The notes under the pieces: model-generated
Seen by the model: the letters and a program-made list of their open reading frames with translations, nothing else
Database searches by the model: none
What the model was told of the DNA's origin: nothing
Assembly: GCA_024691665.1 (NCBI GenBank)
Contig: JAILNJ010000002.1
Location: forward strand, 1 to 6,507
Direction: 5' to 3'
Length of the DNA stretch: 6,507 nucleotides
DNA from: Gammaproteobacteria bacterium
GTDB lineage: Bacteria; Bacillota_I; Bacilli_A; Izemoplasmatales; UBA1188
Translations under genes and position numbers: made by a program
Shown here: one piece after another, positions 5,748 through 6,507 of the stretch
How the letters are laid out: the number at the start of each line of letters is the position of its first letter
Numbering within the stretch: the stretch's first letter is position 1

Positions 5748-6507
5748 TTAGATTTTCTCTAGTAATTTTTTCTTTTTCTCTTCAAATTCTTCTTCAGTAA
5801 TAATGCCTTTTTCTTTCATATTATAGAGTTCTTTAATTCTTGCTTCTGGACTTTCTCTATAACCCTTTTCCCTCTTCTCAAGCATAGAAGAATTCTTAAC
5901 TTCTTCTTGCCATACAAGACACTTATTATAAGTCTTCTTAAAGATAATCTTTTTATAGAAGAGAATGATTAATACTCCAGCAATTAAACATATAACATCT
6001 AAGAATTGTGCAGGAGATAAGCCAATGCCAGTTGAACCTCTACTATCACCTCTAAAGAATTCAAGGATAAATCTAAAGATAGAATAAACGATTAAATACA
6101 TTTCTAGTTCATGACCTTTGGTTTTCTTTCTTAGAATCATCATTACAGCGAATAAGATGAATTCAAATACTGCCTCAATTAACATAGTAGGAATAACAGG
6201 TAAACTTCTTCCGTCTGGCCCAGGATATTGGATTGCAGCAAGTGATCCTTCAGGGAATACCATACCCATCCACGAATCAGTAACTCTACCATAGCAACAA
6301 CCCGCAAAGAAACATCCAATACGTCCAAATCCATGAGCGAGGACAATTAGTGGTACAAGTAAACTAAATGTATATAAAGCTCTTCCTTTAGATACAGGCA
6401 CTAAATAGTGGATACAGAGTATTGCGACAGGGAATCCTGTGACAACTCCGCCTAACCAAGTAATTCCGTATATTCCAATTCTCTTTTCTTCAATTGAGTG
6501 AAATAGA
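5748..6507 (-). CDS. Lgt-family (prolipoprotein diacylglyceryl transferase-like) protein, GCCYG type, C-terminal SHOCT domain; 5' end missing
   Basis: Classical Lgt transfers diacylglycerol from phosphatidylglycerol to the lipobox cysteine of prolipoproteins in the cytoplasmic membrane. The frame is open to the window edge, so 252 codons are visible and the N-terminus is missing. A GTG at 6401-6399 lies inside conserved sequence and is not the start. Counting from the first visible residue: GITWLGG at 14-20 (the position of the SFHGG motif), HGFGRIGCFFAGCCYGR at 58-74 (the Lgt signature region, usually GRxGNFxNGExxGR), VIPTMLIEA at 104-112 (usually HPTQLYE), and YSIFRFILEFFRG at 141-153 with the conserved Tyr, Arg and Glu. 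At least three further hydrophobic segments are present (about 44-57, 109-125, 168-184). A cytoplasmic Lys/Glu-rich tail ends in a SHOCT domain (about 221-252, with KEKGIITEEEFEEKKKKLL). The classical His, Asn and Glu equivalents read Leu18, Cys65 and Cys70, so activity as a standard Lgt is not certain. It has its own terminator and is not in the same operon as the downstream lipoprotein gene. Confidence 0.85.
   Translation of the reverse strand, partial: LFHSIEEKRIGIYGITWLGGVVTGFPVAILCIHYLVPVSKGRALYTFSLLVPLIVLAHGFGRIGCFFAGCCYGRVTDSWMGMVFPEGSLAAIQYPGPDGRSLPVIPTMLIEAVFEFILFAVMMILRKKTKGHELEMYLIVYSIFRFILEFFRGDSRGSTGIGLSPAQFLDVICLIAGVLIILFYKKIIFKKTYNKCLVWQEEVKNSSMLEKREKGYRESPEARIKELYNMKEKGIITEEEFEEKKKKLLEKI

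Noticed and set aside
6399..6401. GTG as start of the Lgt-family gene
   Set aside because: The same frame continues upstream without a stop to the window edge and encodes the expected conserved GITWLGG membrane segment, so this GTG is an internal Val codon.

Overview
The window looks like chromosomal DNA of an AT-rich, Gram-positive-type bacterium, probably an uncultured Bacillota (Firmicutes) lineage. The evidence is strong AGGAGG-type ribosome binding sites, a textbook TTGACA promoter, a T-tailed intrinsic terminator, a lipoprotein signal peptide, and internal Trp codons that read TGG wherever checked, with TGA used as a stop. That argues for the standard bacterial code rather than the Mycoplasma code. 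The taxonomic placement is inference. No RNA gene, CRISPR array, transposase or phage gene was seen.

All three real genes are on the minus strand, so they read from right to left. At the right (6507 down to 5748) is the 3' part of an Lgt-family membrane protein gene. Its frame is open to the window edge, so its start lies outside. It carries a GCCYG-type active-site motif that differs from classical Lgt and ends in a SHOCT domain. It is closed by an intrinsic terminator (about 5698-5730). The 139-base intergenic gap also holds a near-consensus promoter (TTGACA, 18 bp, TATTAT) whose -10 lies inside a perfect 6-4-6 inverted repeat, a candidate operator.

That promoter drives an apparent two-gene transcription unit. 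The first gene (5608-2249) encodes a 1119-residue surface protein: a short cytoplasmic N-terminus, one membrane segment, a compact cysteine cluster with a Gly/Ser linker, then about twelve tandem InlB-B/Listeria-Bacteroides-type repeats. Near the C-terminus the repeats alternate between a long and a short type. Only 27 bases later the second gene (2221-59) encodes a 720-residue lipoprotein with about eight fibronectin-III-like beta-sandwich domains and no recognisable enzyme domain.

The natural reading is a co-expressed pair of long, modular, membrane-tethered extracellular proteins (adhesion, matrix or polymer binding), next to a lipoprotein-modification enzyme homologue from a separate transcript. 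Their specific function cannot be read from the sequence. The last 58 bases at the left edge show no terminator, so the transcription unit may continue outside the window.
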